Both the position numbers and the translations under genes were made by a program. Shown here in pieces: positions 1 to 12,239 of a DNA stretch of 64,000 nucleotides (the stretch's first letter is position 1; the number at the start of each line of letters is the position of its first letter). Source of the DNA: Vespa crabro (Eukaryota > Arthropoda > Insecta > Hymenoptera > Vespidae). The stretch covers positions 8,687,662 to 8,751,661 of the forward strand of contig NC_060957.1 in assembly GCF_910589235.1 (NCBI RefSeq), given 5' to 3'. The notes under the pieces were generated by a model that was not told where the DNA came from, did not search any database, and was given only the letters and a program-made list of their open reading frames with translations.

Positions 1-461
1 ATCAGATTTACGTAATGCATACATTTGTTTTTCCCCAAAAGCTTTTGATAAGAAATTGTATAAAGAATGATTTAATACTTTTTATTATTGCTAAAAGAAA
101 AAAAAAAAAAAAAAAGAAAAATGATTTCTTTTGTTAATTCTTCATACACTTCGTACAACACATTAAACACATTAATTACTCTATACCTATATAAACAATA
201 ATTATCTAGTTAACAAAAAAAAAAGAAAAAGAAAAAAAGAAAAAAAAAAGAAAAGAAAAAAAAATTTATTCGATTTGAAAAAGTAAAATATTTCTATGGG
301 TCATAATATATCAGGTGATTTATAATACGAGCTCGATGACCCCGTGGTGCGTTTGCACCGATCACTATGTCAGTTATATATCTCCTCGCGTACTTTTCTC
401 CTACGAGTTTCGTCGAACGTTCGAGCACCGTTCGTGCCACACAATCTCTCTCTCTTTCTCT

Positions 462-514
<53 letters not shown>

Positions 515-696
515 TCCTTTCGCTGATCCTTTCGCAAAGAAAATCGAGGAGAAAGATCATCGATCCTGCTTGCTTGTTTTTTTTTTATCTTTTATATCGC
601 CGCTAAACAGAAACCGATCATAAGCAGGGGTTTAGCGTGTTATCGTTAATGGGCGCGCAAGGTGGCGCCTGTAGCTCGAGGGGTCGAGGGAGTGAA

Positions 697-753
<57 letters not shown>

Positions 754-1329
754 AAAGAAGAAGAAGAAGAAGAGGAATATAAGAGAAGAAGTAAAAGAAG
801 AGGAAGAAGAAGAAGAAGAAGAAAAATAATATAAGAGAAGAAATAGAAGAAGAAGAATATAAGTGAAGAAGAAGAAGAAGAAGAAGAGAAAAGAGGTCGA
901 TCGCGTGAGTTTTGTAGCTCGCGGTGAAACTACTAAAAATACACGGAACTACGCGCTCGCGCGGACTTTTAGAAGCCGAACGGACGAGTCTATCGAGCTG
1001 CGAGCGAGAGCGTTTCGTCTTCCTCTTTCTCATAGCAGTGAGGAGAGTAATTTATGCTAAACGTTTCGCGTCGTGGAAGTCGCGCATCGTCGTGCGCCGA
1101 GTCAGCCATTCATTCGGCGTCCTTCTCCGCTCCTTCTTCTCTCCCGGACGCGAATCACGCAGCCTTTTCGGCCGTGGGACCACGATTCTTCGTCTCTCTC
1201 TTTCTCTTTCCCTTTGGGCCCACCTTCTCTAGTCGTATTCTCTCTCTCTTTCTCTTTCTTTCTCTCGCTCTTCCTTTCTTTCTTTCTCTTTCTCTCTTTC
1301 TCCGTCCCACACTCGGTTGACACCGCATC

Positions 1330-1369
<40 letters not shown>

Positions 1370-1370
1370 T

Positions 1371-1403
<33 letters not shown>

Positions 1404-1623
1404 TTCTTTTATTCTCCTTTGAAGCAAACGCACGTTCCGCGAACATCATACCGTGTTGTACATACGCACATAGCGTTACTTCGAGAAAGAGACAGAGAAA
1501 GGGACAGATAAAAAAAGGCATAAGGAAAGAGTAAAAATGTGCAAACTCACGAGGCTCTCGCTTTCGAGTTTCTCTCCGTTTTCTAAAAATACCGTATTTC
1601 TTTGAATCGTTTGGCTGCCGCAC

Positions 1624-1687
<64 letters not shown>

Positions 1688-2314
1688 AGAAAGGCGTAAA
1701 AAAGCGCAAAGAGTACACGCACACCTGAATACGAGTTAGGAACGGATCGTGTATGCGATTCTTGTCGAGGCGAGGCAAACGTACGACGACGTGACCGATT
1801 AAAATGAGTACTCACCGGACTCTTCGAATTTATCGGAACTACTTACGCAAGATTTTCTTATTACCGTCTCATATCTCGTCATTTTTATCATTTATTTGGA
1901 ATATTATAATCAATGGTTCAGATTCGATTTGCGATTTCATTTTCTATTTGATTTGAAGATACGATTTATTATGTATCTTACTTTCTTTTCTTTCTTTCTT
2001 TCTTTCTTTCTTTTTTTTTTTTTTTTTTTTTTTTATTAATACTTTCATATGGAACGCGCGTTCTGTCACTTCAGGCTCGACATAACAGACTCGTAACGCC
2101 AAGCGATATATAAACGCGCCCGAAGGAGGACAGAGAGTATAGAGGAAGACGGAAAAGTAGACTTGTGCAAGACGAAGAGGGCGATAGAAAGAGACTGGCT
2201 GGTGTGTGGCGTGCGAGTGCGCGCAGGGGGCGCCATATGGGTTAGTAAAATTAACTCCGTTCGCAAGAGAGGCACGGCGATGAGATGGAAAGGAAGAGAA
2301 GAGAGAAAAAGAGA

Positions 2315-2378
<64 letters not shown>

Positions 2379-4233
2379 AAGAGAGAGGTGGGGCAAACAC
2401 GAGGGACGTATAGAAGCACAAAAGGCCTAGCCATCTGCCAGTGGCACACTGTGCACTACCAGATAGCTCATAGTCTGAGCTATGTGAGAAGTGCTGATAG
2501 GATCAAAGTATTAATCCTAGGATGCATAATGTTAGCTACCTTATATATATATATATACTCGTGATTCCTTGCTAGTATCTAAATGTTAAAGAAATCTACA
2601 ACGCATAGTCATCATACATTTGATCTGCCTTCCAAATATACAGGGTGTTCAAGAAAGAAAAAAAAAGTCATTTTATATTTATATAACAGATAGAACAGAC
2701 TATATTCAGTAAAAAAAAAAGAAAACCTATGTTAACAAAGATCGCAAGATTAATCATTTATGAGATATAAACATTTTGTCATCAATTGGCAATTGAGGAT
2801 TTGATGATTACATGATTAAACTTAAGTGATTACAGGTTTACGTTAAGTATTACGCAGAAAATGTCTAGATATTATTCTAATGAAGAAATGACAGATATAC
2901 ATTTTATGTATGATCGTGCTAATATGAAAGTATTAAAGTTAGATGACGTTTTTACATGAACAAATTTCCTGATCGAAGACTTCTCACTAATACACTTTTC
3001 GAAAATATTCATTAGGCTCATATAGAACTCATCGTCAAGACTCTGGCATGTCTAAATCTGTATTAACGTTCGATATGGAGAATCGAATTTTAAGAATAAT
3101 ACATAGAAGAAAATTCCGAAACTAGCATAAGAAGGATACCCGATGCCGTAAGAATCGATACTACTGTCTGAAGAATGCTTCGTGGGAAATTACTCTACTC
3201 ATACCATATTCAACTCACTCTACCGGACTATCAAGCAAGAATATATTTTTTATAGTAGCTACTCGTAAAATGTTCTTCAAATCTAAATTTCGTATTTTTC
3301 TTGTTATTTATTAATGAAGCTACATTTATATGAAATGAAATAACAAATTTATCATGTATGGAAAATAAAAACTCACGCATTAATTCAAACAAACCACCAT
3401 AACAGATTTTCGTTAGATGTTTGGATGGGCAATATTCGAGATCATCTCATTGACTCTGCAATACTCTAAAATCGACTTTTAGGCGTAGCTTATCACAATT
3501 TCTTGGTAAATATTGGACAATCATGATGATAACATACTAAAATGTTTATATCTCAAAAACGATTGAACTTTCGACTTAGGTTTTTTTAACGTAGTATGAT
3601 GTGCCCTATCTATCATATAAATATGCGATGGCGTTTTCTGAATATCCCGTAGATGTTAATTTGTTATTAATTGTTATTAATTGAATTTATTTATTATGAA
3701 TTCTAGTGAATTTTGTCAAGCACGAATTTAAATTCGTTAAAGTCTATAGTCATATATCGTAGGGTCAGGGATACCCAAACCGGTGGGCCCTATAACGAAC
3801 AACTTCCTCCATCATAACGATCATAACTCTGTGTATGGCACCATTCAACACAGTCTTTCAAGTTACATTTCAATGCTCCCTGATCGTACTAACGTGACAA
3901 TTATCCCGAATGTAATCTGTTATTATGGCAAATTACAGTAAATAACTAGTTTCTTTCGAAAACAAGAGAAACGGGGAATAAAAAATAGGGAACGGTTAAA
4001 AGGGAAGACAAATGTTATCGTTCTTGTTGTTTCTTTCTTTTGTTCATTGAATGATTTCCATCTGGCATCGTTTCATTTTTTTTTTGTTTTTTTTTTGTTT
4101 AATACGATGGACTTGAGTATACGAATACGATGACAGCAAATGATGCTAATAGCGTTTGAAAATAAATTTATTGATAATAATAAATTTATCAAAAATAGAT
4201 TTGATAAATCTAAATAAATATTCAATAACTTAC
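1..4233 (-). other. Delta intron 2 (5' part, noncoding)
   Basis: This is the beginning of the intron after the MNNL exon; the gene continues off the left edge. It holds microsatellites (CT at 441-511, GAT at 697-753 then GAA to about 890, CT-rich 1191-1415, GA 1624-1681, TTTC/T 1979-2034, AT then GA 2318-2385) and a decayed transposon (2641-3649). Long frames here are low-complexity translations of these repeats. No exon was recognised. Confidence 0.7.
2641..3649 (+). mobile_element. Decayed Tc1/mariner-superfamily transposon with long terminal inverted repeats
   Basis: The left end begins CAGGGTGTTC and the right end, reverse-complemented, begins CGGGATATTC. The ends stay similar for about 150 bp, for example TATTTATAT...GATAGA and GAGATATAAACATTTT on both sides. 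A TA dinucleotide flanks each end, as expected for TA-target insertion. Inside, plus-strand fragments of a transposase are scattered over all frames and broken by stops and frameshifts: YSNEEMTDIHFMYDRAN, DRRLLTNTLFENIH, SIRRIPDAVRIDTTV, LLYSYHIQLTLPDYQARI and FSLDVWMGNIRDHLIDS. The N-terminal pattern resembles the helix-turn-helix (DUF4817-like) transposases common in ants. It is a non-autonomous fossil inside Delta intron 2. Confidence 0.8.
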
Positions 4234-7042
4234 CGGCCACGTGAACTCGAACGGAAATCTGATGGGATTAGTGAAACTGGGCAAGGCGACATTTGGACTA
4301 AGATTAACGATGTTCTCGCCAAGTACAGGTGTAACAACATCTCCATAAGTGCACGGTGTTGTTGTGTCGATCTTCACTTGGTATTGCTTCAGACATACCC
4401 TAAACCTGGTCTTGCAAACACCTGAACATTCGCCTGTCCTTGAGGTAGTGCCTGAACAGCACTTACCCAGACTATCCTTCCCATATTCGTTGACGAACGA
4501 CTTTAACCTTAGCTCGAACACCCCCGAAGCGTTAACCTGAAAGAAAAAAAAAACCAAATTCGTTCATCTTATCATTTGAAATATCGCAAAGTTTATTATT
4601 GGTTCATCAATTTGCTCAACTAAGACGCAATTCCTGTATGTTTTAACAAGAATCATAAAATTTTTAATATATAACTTTCGAGTCAACATTCGATGAAAGA
4701 AGAAGAAAAAAAAAGAAAAAGGGGAGACAACATCTGTCGGCGAAACATGGCTCGCTTGTGGTCCCATCGAAACGACAGAACCCACGACGTGGGGTCGAGA
4801 CGACATAGTCGCGAAGAAGGCACGAGACACCGAAGGTCTCGAGGCTCGAAGCACGCGCGTGTTTTTGCGCACGCGTATGGCGTCTGCCGAGAGCAAGTGC
4901 GCGCGCGCAACCGCGTCTCCCAGGAAGCAGAGAGTGTAAGGAGAGAAAGAGAGAAAAAGAGAGAGAGAGAGAGAGAGAGAAAAAGAGAGAGAGAAAGAGA
5001 GAGAAAGAGGGCCGTTACAGAGTTCTGCGTTAAAGAGAGAAAAAAAAGTGCCTTTTCGGAGCGTGTACGCACGCGCGCATGGTGCTCTCGCGAGTGGGCG
5101 GTTTCGTGTAAATAAAAAAAAAAATTAAAAAAATTAAAAAAAAGACAGAGAGAGAGAGAAGAGGAAAGATGTGGCCCCGTAAATATATTAACACGCGAGA
5201 CCGCGCTATCTCCCTCCTCTAACGAATTAATGGCGAACCTTCCACGGTATGTAAACGATCAAGGGACCGGTCTCTTCTTCTTCTTCTTCTTCGTCTTCGT
5301 CTAAGTTTTTCCTCTTCTTACATTTTATGTTGGTTTATACACCCTTCGGGACATTCATTAAACACAGCAGGTTTAACAAATTTGATTCGTAAAAAGAAAA
5401 AAAAGGATAGTCTTTTACCGAATAGGAAACACGACTTTGTGCCAAGTATTACGGAAGAAGACGGAAATAGAGTAGTATGCAGTGGTTGTTACAAGGCGAT
5501 AGGCGCGATACACACGCCTTTCGACTATTTGAACTTGCAAAGAGGTCGCTCTGAACGGTCACGTGCTCGATGCACGTCCGCACCTACTCGTCGAAAGAAC
5601 GAACTAGCATTCCCACGAGACACCTTCCCACCCTCGACTACGTCATCTCGGAATTCTAAAAAAAAATATTAAAATGCCATCCTATATTATTTTTAAAATC
5701 ATTGATCGTAGGAGGAACTATCGAAGATTTGTTTCGATTTATAGATAAAAATGATACTTGTTGCGTAAATGCAATTCGTACGACCTAAAATATTTAAATA
5801 AAACTATCACTGAAAAAGATGGAGGAAAAAGTCAATTTCTTTTCATTAATATCTCCCGATGACTCTCTCACCGCTTCGAAATCTTTCCTACGATGACGTA
5901 CGTGACGTCAATGTTAAATGAATGAAAAAAAAAAAAAATAACATGCCTGTATTTCGTAGCTCGTATTTCTTGGAAACGTCCTTACTAAGGCAAATGTAAT
6001 CTCATCGGAAGAGGGGTTGTAGACGCGCCGGGAAGATATCTCTCGATGAGAAATTCTCATTTTTGGCGCGCTGGAAGGTTATTTAAGGAACGAGAATGGC
6101 CGCCGTTGCGTATTTTCGGAACGCATCGCCGGTATGTTTCGTCACAAAATCATTTCAAAGGACGTGCATCTTTTTGTTAATGGTATCTCACAGTTGCTCA
6201 AAAAGCGGCATCTTTCAAACAAAGAAAAGCGCGTTCGAACCTTTGAACTCCGATACTACCTTCGATGAAGGTCAAACGGAAGAGACGATCATCATTGGTG
6301 TAGCGTGCGAGGCTTGGTCTCTTCTAACCAGCAGAGAAGCTGCTTGCGCCTGGAACGGTCTTGAAGAGGGGGAGGAGAGGCTAGACACTTCTAAAAGAGT
6401 GGATCCAGATTTAGAGTTGCATGCAGCGTATCTCGATACTTTTTCCCCCGCCTCTTGCCGGCGCACGGCAAGAGAAACAGAGATAGAGAGAGAGAGAGAG
6501 AAAGAGAAAGAGAGAGAGTCAAGAAAAAGAGAGAAGAGAAAAGTAGAAGAAGAGAAAATCGAGAAGAAACATCTCCCAGGAAGAATAAGCTTGTTGCGAT
6601 CCAGCTGGCCATATAAAAGAAGAAAAGAAGAAGGGATCCTCGTGCGTAACGCGAAATAAAGTTCGAGGAATCTCCTCTTAAGAAAAAGAGATAACCTAAT
6701 CCTCATCGACGTTCCGCGATAGAACTTCAAAGGGAAGGACACGCATGGCTGCTCTCTCATCGGAGAAACGAACGTAATCAATTTATTTATTTATTCTAGC
6801 CCGTGTGTTTACATCGCCATTCACTAACCGTGTGTTTACCGTGGCTTCGATCGAGTGTTTCTCTAATGCAAAGAGTTTCTGTGTCTGTGGTAAAGGGCGT
6901 CTAGAGCAAAACGGCATACTCATTCTAAGGATATATAATAATACTAGGGTAGTAAATGCGTGTATACATAAATTTAACTTACCGCACGGGGTGACGGTAG
7001 AAGAACGACGGCGACCGTCCACACTAACATCGTGGTCCACAT
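4234..7042 (-). CDS. Dl: Delta, Notch ligand (5' coding exons only; partial)
   Basis: Delta is a single-pass membrane ligand that activates Notch on the neighbouring cell. Two coding exons are visible, joined in phase 0. Exon 1 (7042-6983) is 20 codons: MWTTM, then a hydrophobic run with VAVVLL and PSPRA, a signal peptide, followed by donor GTAAGT. Exon 2 (4536-4234) follows acceptor TTTCAG, encodes 101 residues and ends at donor GTAAGT. It is most of the MNNL domain, with SGVFELRLKSFVNEYGKD, KCCSG, CKTRFRVCLKQYQ, CTYGDVVTPVLGEN and FTNPIRFPFEFTWP, matching insect Delta closely. The start was chosen because it gives the signal peptide and a clean splice in frame. I found no exon 3 at lower coordinates, so the DSL, EGF, transmembrane and cytoplasmic parts should lie left of the window. 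Serrate/Jagged is less likely because the cysteine-rich block is of Delta type. Confidence 0.93.
4537..6982 (-). other. Delta intron 1
   Basis: This 2446-nt intron separates the signal-peptide exon from the MNNL exon, with GTAAGT and TTTCAG at its ends. It contains GA-rich tracts (4931-5008, 6476-6530), a perfect CRE palindrome at 5903-5910, and an antisense open frame on the plus strand (6096-6659) that resembles no known protein and ends in simple repeat. Confidence 0.75.
5903..5910. promoter_or_regulatory. Perfect CRE palindrome TGACGTCA in Delta intron 1
   Basis: Exact 8-bp CREB/ATF consensus inside the sequence GTACGTGACGTCAATG. It is one of three exact copies near the 5' end of Delta (others at 9592-9599 and 9921-9928). 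Function is inferred from the motif only. Confidence 0.4.
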
Positions 7043-7203
7043 GTTTTGGCTAATCGAAGCCACCGAATGTTTACGCGTCTCTCGTGCGCGTGGACCACCG
7101 TGGTGATTCGTCTTTTGTCCGACTTACTGTCGGCGTTATCTTCTTCCGGTAATAGCTTCGCGAGGCTGCATAGCCACCGATAACGTTCCTTGCTCTAACG
7201 TTT

Positions 7204-7222
7204 CTGCTGCTGCTGCTGTTGT

Positions 7223-7260
<38 letters not shown>
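7204..7260. repeat. CTG/CAG trinucleotide repeat next to the Delta start
   Basis: A run of CTG units broken by a few TTG units, followed by CCT units to 7279. On the Delta sense strand it reads CAG/CAA and lies about 160-220 nt upstream of the ATG, so it probably falls in the 5' leader or core promoter. It is not in frame with the Delta signal peptide. Confidence 0.8.
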
Positions 7261-7262
<2 letters not shown>

Positions 7263-7277
7263 CCTCCTCCTCCTCCT

Positions 7278-7285
7278 CTTATATA
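7278..7285 (-). promoter_or_regulatory. Candidate Delta TATA box (TATATAAG)
   Basis: On the minus strand TATATAAG lies about 240 bp upstream of the Delta start codon. Transcription would start roughly 25-30 bp further on, in or beside a CAG/CTG repeat (7204-7260), giving a short CAG-rich 5' leader. A start further upstream in the GC-richer 8.7-9.4 kb region is equally possible. Confidence 0.35.
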
Positions 7286-7750
7286 TACGTATACACCGCC
7301 CGGTATTCGCGAACTCGCGAAGGCTGGCGGCGACTTGCCGTTCGCGGCACTTTTCACTTACTCTTCTTATTAATTTCCGAAAACCAAAGTATCGTAGAAT
7401 TTTTAATATGCTTTCTAGGGAATCGCCTTATTACTCCCCTTTTTTTTCCTTTTCTTTTTTTTTTTCTTTTTATTTTTTCTTTCTTATTTCGAGCACTCGA
7501 TCACTTCACACTCCCCCGACGATATATAACACTTTATATTCCATTTATTCCTCTAGCTTACTGTAGAGACAGAGGGAGAGAGAGAGAGAGAGAAAGAATG
7601 AGAGACGCGATCCAAAACACACATATGTAATATGTATAGATATATAGATATAGATGGAGATAAAGGAAGGACGACGCCTCGTCAAGAGGGGGGAGGGTCA
7701 AAGCAGGAAAGAAGGGGGTCTCTTCGATGTCTCCTCCTCGCTGTTGCGTC

Positions 7751-7759
7751 GTTCCCACG
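7751..7759 (-). promoter_or_regulatory. Su(H)/CSL-type site CGTGGGAAC
   Basis: Exact match to YGTGRGAAM on the minus strand, about 0.7 kb upstream of the Delta start codon. Two more exact matches lie further upstream. Su(H) mediates Notch transcription; feedback on the ligand gene is an inference. Confidence 0.35.
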
Positions 7760-8424
7760 CTGAGAAAGATAGCGAGAGAAGAAAGAGGTCCTCAACGCGA
7801 TTGTTCGGAGCTCGTAACGCAGTAGCAGTAGTAGCACGGGGCACTACGTCGGCCACGAAAGATTGATGGATAATAATAATAATAAGAAGAAGAAGAAGAA
7901 GAAGAAAAAGAAACAGCACAAAGAGGACGACGATTCGCAACGAGCATACTTTGTTGCAGAGATATACGCGATTAGCAGCACCGGGGGAAGAGAGAGAGAG
8001 AGAAAAAAAGGGTCACACGTTCTTCGACACTCTCCTCCGCGCCAACCGTCGCAACACAACGACGAGTCGCCGTGCACTGACTCGTCGTACTGCCTTGCCG
8101 CACTGCCTCGCACACACTACTGACACGAGCCGCCGAGTATGCCCTCCTTGCGGCAGGAAGAGCAAGAGAGAGAAAGAGAGAGAGAGTGAGTAAGAGAGAG
8201 AGAGGAGGGCGAGTAGTGGTGGCGATGGTGGGGAGAGCCACAGAAGGCCCAGGAACGAAGAGAAGGGTGCGTTGTCGCTGGTAGGGCAGGACTAGCAAGA
8301 CCAAGCTGGAGGTGGAGCGTTGGCAAGAGGGAGAGAGAAAAGCTCCTGCTTTCTCGCTCCTGGCGGGACTTCCAAGAGGGAGGAATGACTTTTCGTGGGA
8401 GGCGAAAGAGTGAGCGAGCGAGTA

Positions 8425-8477
<53 letters not shown>

Positions 8478-9496
8478 GAAAAAAGAGGAGAGGAGAGAAG
8501 ACGAGTCACGAAAGTCGACTCTTCGAGAACCAAGTACCACCGGATTCACCGGCAAGAAACGTGCCCTCCTCTATACACTCGTTATTTTCCTCTATCGCGT
8601 GAAAGTAACTTCTTCTACTTCTTCCTCTTCTTATTCTTCGTACGCTCGTATCCTTATCCTTTCGTTAGCTGAGAAGACGGTATTCCCTCTTCTCGGCTCC
8701 TCTCGTTGTAATATCTCAAAAAAAATATTTGCGTCAGCGCCACACAACGGAGAGAACGCAAAGCACCCTGACATTGACTAAACGAAGACTCTCCGGGCAC
8801 ACACTGTATCCGATTGGGACGCCGGCAGATGGCGAAGTTGATCCACCGACGAGCCGCGAGATTGTATGTGCGCGTGCGTGTACGTATCGCGCGCGAAACT
8901 CACTACTCTTTTGAGATTACTCGCCGATAATTTTCGCTATTCTATTCTCTTTCGTTTTTCTTTTTATTATCGTTTGTCTTGCGTAAATAAACGCGTACTT
9001 TTATTCCCGTTCGTGACAAAAACACCGCCCGTCTTTAGTCCATAAACAACCCTCGGTGCGCGTGCTCCTCGGGTTTTCTACGAAGGACGAACGTGTACGC
9101 GAGCGTGACAAGAGCGAGTTCAACCCTCGACTGGAGGCAGTAAGCTGGGAGCACCCCTACTTATAATTGTGGTCCCGCCGGCTCCCCGTAGAGAGGGGTT
9201 GCGTGGCAGAACGCGCGCGCTAGAGGGGTGACGGGCACACGGAGCGGCTGCGTCAGTGGCAGAGTGCGACCGTAGAGACTCTGGCCGGTGCGCAGAGCGA
9301 GAGGGGAGAGAAAGAAGGCAGCTGCAGGCCGGCTGCACGCGCCCACCCCCACCACCATGCCACGATCTACCTCCACCGCGCGACACCCCGGCCACCTCGC
9401 CCTTTTTCCCTCCCTCTACCTTTCTCTCCTCCCTATGCTTACTACCAGACGTACCCCATACCTTTCTCTCTCTTTCTCTCCCCTTCTCTCTCCCTT

Positions 9497-9499
<3 letters not shown>

Positions 9500-9553
<54 letters not shown>
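9500..9553. repeat. (CT)n microsatellite
   Basis: Almost pure CT dinucleotides; one of many such tracts upstream of Delta. Others are at 8421-8473 (as GA), 9850-9915, 10631-10695, 14150-14215, 21605-21645 and 24263-24327. Confidence 0.9.
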
Positions 9554-9557
<4 letters not shown>

Positions 9558-9591
9558 GGACCCGTTGGCACGCGCCGCGTCCTACACTTCG

Positions 9592-9599
9592 TGACGTCA
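9592..9599. promoter_or_regulatory. Perfect CRE palindrome TGACGTCA
   Basis: Exact CREB/ATF consensus in CTTCGTGACGTCACAC, just after a long CT repeat and 2.5 kb upstream of Delta exon 1. A second copy lies 329 bp further on. Confidence 0.4.
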
Positions 9600-9873
9600 C
9601 ACTCCCCTCCTTTTTTCAGCGAATTACGCTTCTTACGCGAAGCGAAACTCGCGACGATGCGTGAAATCGCTCGACCCTCCTCTCTGATTCGACTAATCTT
9701 TCCGATTCACCTCGCACATTCTATTCTTACCCCTTTTTTTAACCCTCACTCGAAAAGTAGCTTTAATTATACTTCGTATTGTCTCAATTTCGCGAGCTCG
9801 CATGGTATCTGAAGTTTTCTACGATCGGAATGAAATATGAAAAGATTCCTATTCTCTCTCTCTTTCTCTCTTA

Positions 9874-9911
<38 letters not shown>

Positions 9912-9920
9912 TTCTGTTCG

Positions 9921-9928
9921 TGACGTCA
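9921..9928. promoter_or_regulatory. Perfect CRE palindrome TGACGTCA
   Basis: Exact CREB/ATF consensus in GTTCGTGACGTCATAT, again directly after a CT repeat. The upstream context TTCGTGACGTCA is shared with the copy at 9592, which may reflect duplication of repeat plus site. Confidence 0.4.
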
Positions 9929-10641
9929 TATTTATCAAATAGGGGTGCGGTGAACCCTAACGTGTTCCATACGCGCCAGTGTTCGGGGGTGACAGATTAT
10001 TACGGTGCACATACTGCCTCCCGCTCAAGGTATTGTACTCGGAATATAATGCCCTGGACCTGTCTCGAGCACATATCGATGCGATCTATTGTTCACCAAA
10101 ACGAATCGCACTTTTTGCTCTTTCTCCCCAGTGTTAGCTTTTACAAGCTACCCCCGCCATAAACTTCGCCAAGTGTCGCTTTACGTCTCCACTGTAACGA
10201 GACGGGAGAGCGTAGATTCGATTTTAAATACATGGTAACGCACGTAATTCAATGCCGAGTCGTTATCGATCGTTAACGATCATCCACTTTGTAAAAATAA
10301 TAAAGAACGGAAACAACAGTCAGTGTCTACGCGATTATATTTACTCAACGATAAAGAATAAGAAATTGTGCAGGAATAACGATGCGACTTGTAAGAAATC
10401 ACGGTTGCGTCCGTTATACCTGGTAAATAACGCCAGGTTCCGAAATGATAAGGTATCGTAAAGTAGAATGAAGCCTTTGTCGTATCGTTCGTCGCGAGAA
10501 AGAAGCGGTGCCTCCACGGAGCCCGTAGGTGTATGCTATACTTCCGGTCACGAGTGGTTCAACAGGTCAAACCAACGGGGGAGCCAGATGGAACCACTTC
10601 CGGCCTCTTTACCTTCGCCGCCACATCGAGCTCTCTCTCTT

Positions 10642-10700
<59 letters not shown>

Positions 10701-11863
10701 AACTTCAACCCCTCACTCTTTATGTCTTCTTCACTGCGTCACTTGACTCCATCCTTCTTGCATGCAGAAGCACGGTAATGCACGCACATGTAACCTGTAC
10801 AAGTAAAGACCTAAACCTTCTTCTTTCCTTACGTATGAGTACGAGCGCGTGCATTTACACATATATTTATATATATGTGTATATATATATATTTATATAT
10901 ATATATATATGTGTGTGTATCATATATGTTGATGTACGTATACACCGGCAGTAAACGTAGTTACGTTCTACCGTAACTGGCGCACACACAACACGTGGAT
11001 CCGTCACGCGACTCCCTTCGTTCTACGTTCGTTCCTTCCTTCCTCGGTCTTTCATTCATACGGCCGATTGCGAATACATACATACATACATATGGGCTTG
11101 TTGTGTTACGAGTGAGATCGCGAACATACGAGCTCTCTTTGCCGTATGACTGTATACACTATATATGAATGTACTTGGCTGCACGAGACTCAATGAATCG
11201 CCCAAGAGCCAAGTTAAACTGTCGTTACGAATTAGGATTTCGTTCATACATAAGTGAAAACTCAAGATTATCCAAGAAAACTCGCCAACAAATTGTCTAT
11301 TTTTAATGTTCAAGATATATATATATATATATACATCATTTATTTTCAACGTAGAAAATATTTATTATAACCGAATCACATTTTTCATTATCATTCATCG
11401 ATCATTTCAGTTTTTAATGTGATTATTTCAGTGATTAATGTTACTCAAATTTATGTATTTTCACATGATTTTACATTATTTGTTAAATTTTTTACGTTAT
11501 ATACAATGTTTCCCTGTCTTTTATCATTTCATAATTTACTAATAATAGATAAATACTCTGTCAGTTCATAAATCTCGTAGAAGACGAATCTTTTCTCTTA
11601 CGAAACTTCTTCCGCCTGTGTATGCCAATTTATTTATAAATAATCCTTTTGAATTATTATACATAGTTTGTTCCATTCAGAATTGTTAAATGAATGAAGA
11701 AAATTATATTCTTCACATCTAATTTACAATTAATTCACAAACATTATAGATAAATCAATATCAACAATATTCTATTTTACGATAATCGTAAAGAAAAAGG
11801 AAAAAACAAGACAAATATAAACTTCTGATGAATATTGTTCCTATCTCTCAAGTAATTGAAATC

Positions 11864-11873
11864 TTGGCGCCAA
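11864..11873. promoter_or_regulatory. Palindromic E2F-like site TTGGCGCCAA
   Basis: A perfect 10-bp palindrome with the E2F core GGCGCC, in otherwise AT-rich DNA. A related GACGCCAAG lies about 70 bp further on. No adjacent gene start was found. Confidence 0.25.
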
Positions 11874-12026
11874 AAAAAACAATCAAATTTGTATTTCTTC
11901 CATGAACATTTTCTTTCTTCGTTTTAAACGTTGTTTCAATATTGACGCCAAGAGATTAAAAAGCGTGAACAACGATCAAGGGCAGACGGGACAGGGGTAA
12001 ATCTCGAATCTCAAATCTCGTACCAC

Positions 12027-12035
12027 CGTGGGAAA
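12027..12035 (+). promoter_or_regulatory. Su(H)/CSL-type site CGTGGGAAA
   Basis: Exact match to YGTGRGAAM on the plus strand in the Delta upstream region. A single 9-mer match of this kind is expected now and then by chance. Confidence 0.25.
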
Positions 12036-12239
12036 TGTGAGTACACTTTCTTTAACAGAAAGCACCAAGAAACGTAGGATGCATTCGTATATCGGCACGC
12101 TTGAAGGCGTCGCTCGGAATAATAAACTTGAACACGTTGTGATTCATCGAAGTCGCATTGTTTCTCGAAAACGTGATTCCGTGAATATAGTACTTCAGTT
12201 ATCGTCTGCTTTTTAGAGATCGTATTACAGGTATATATA

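Noticed and set aside
1102..1815. A 237-codon minus-strand open frame, the longest in the window
   Set aside because: It is almost entirely Ser/Leu or Arg/Glu repeats from CT/GA microsatellites, with no domain and no splice context.
6096..6659. A 187-codon plus-strand open frame inside Delta intron 1
   Set aside because: No recognisable domain, second half is GA-repeat (RERE/KEKE), and it is antisense to an intron; chance opening is more likely.
7863..8533. Several overlapping plus and minus frames around 8 kb
   Set aside because: All depend on GA/CT and GAA repeats; none shows a domain or splice pattern, and the region lies in Delta upstream DNA.
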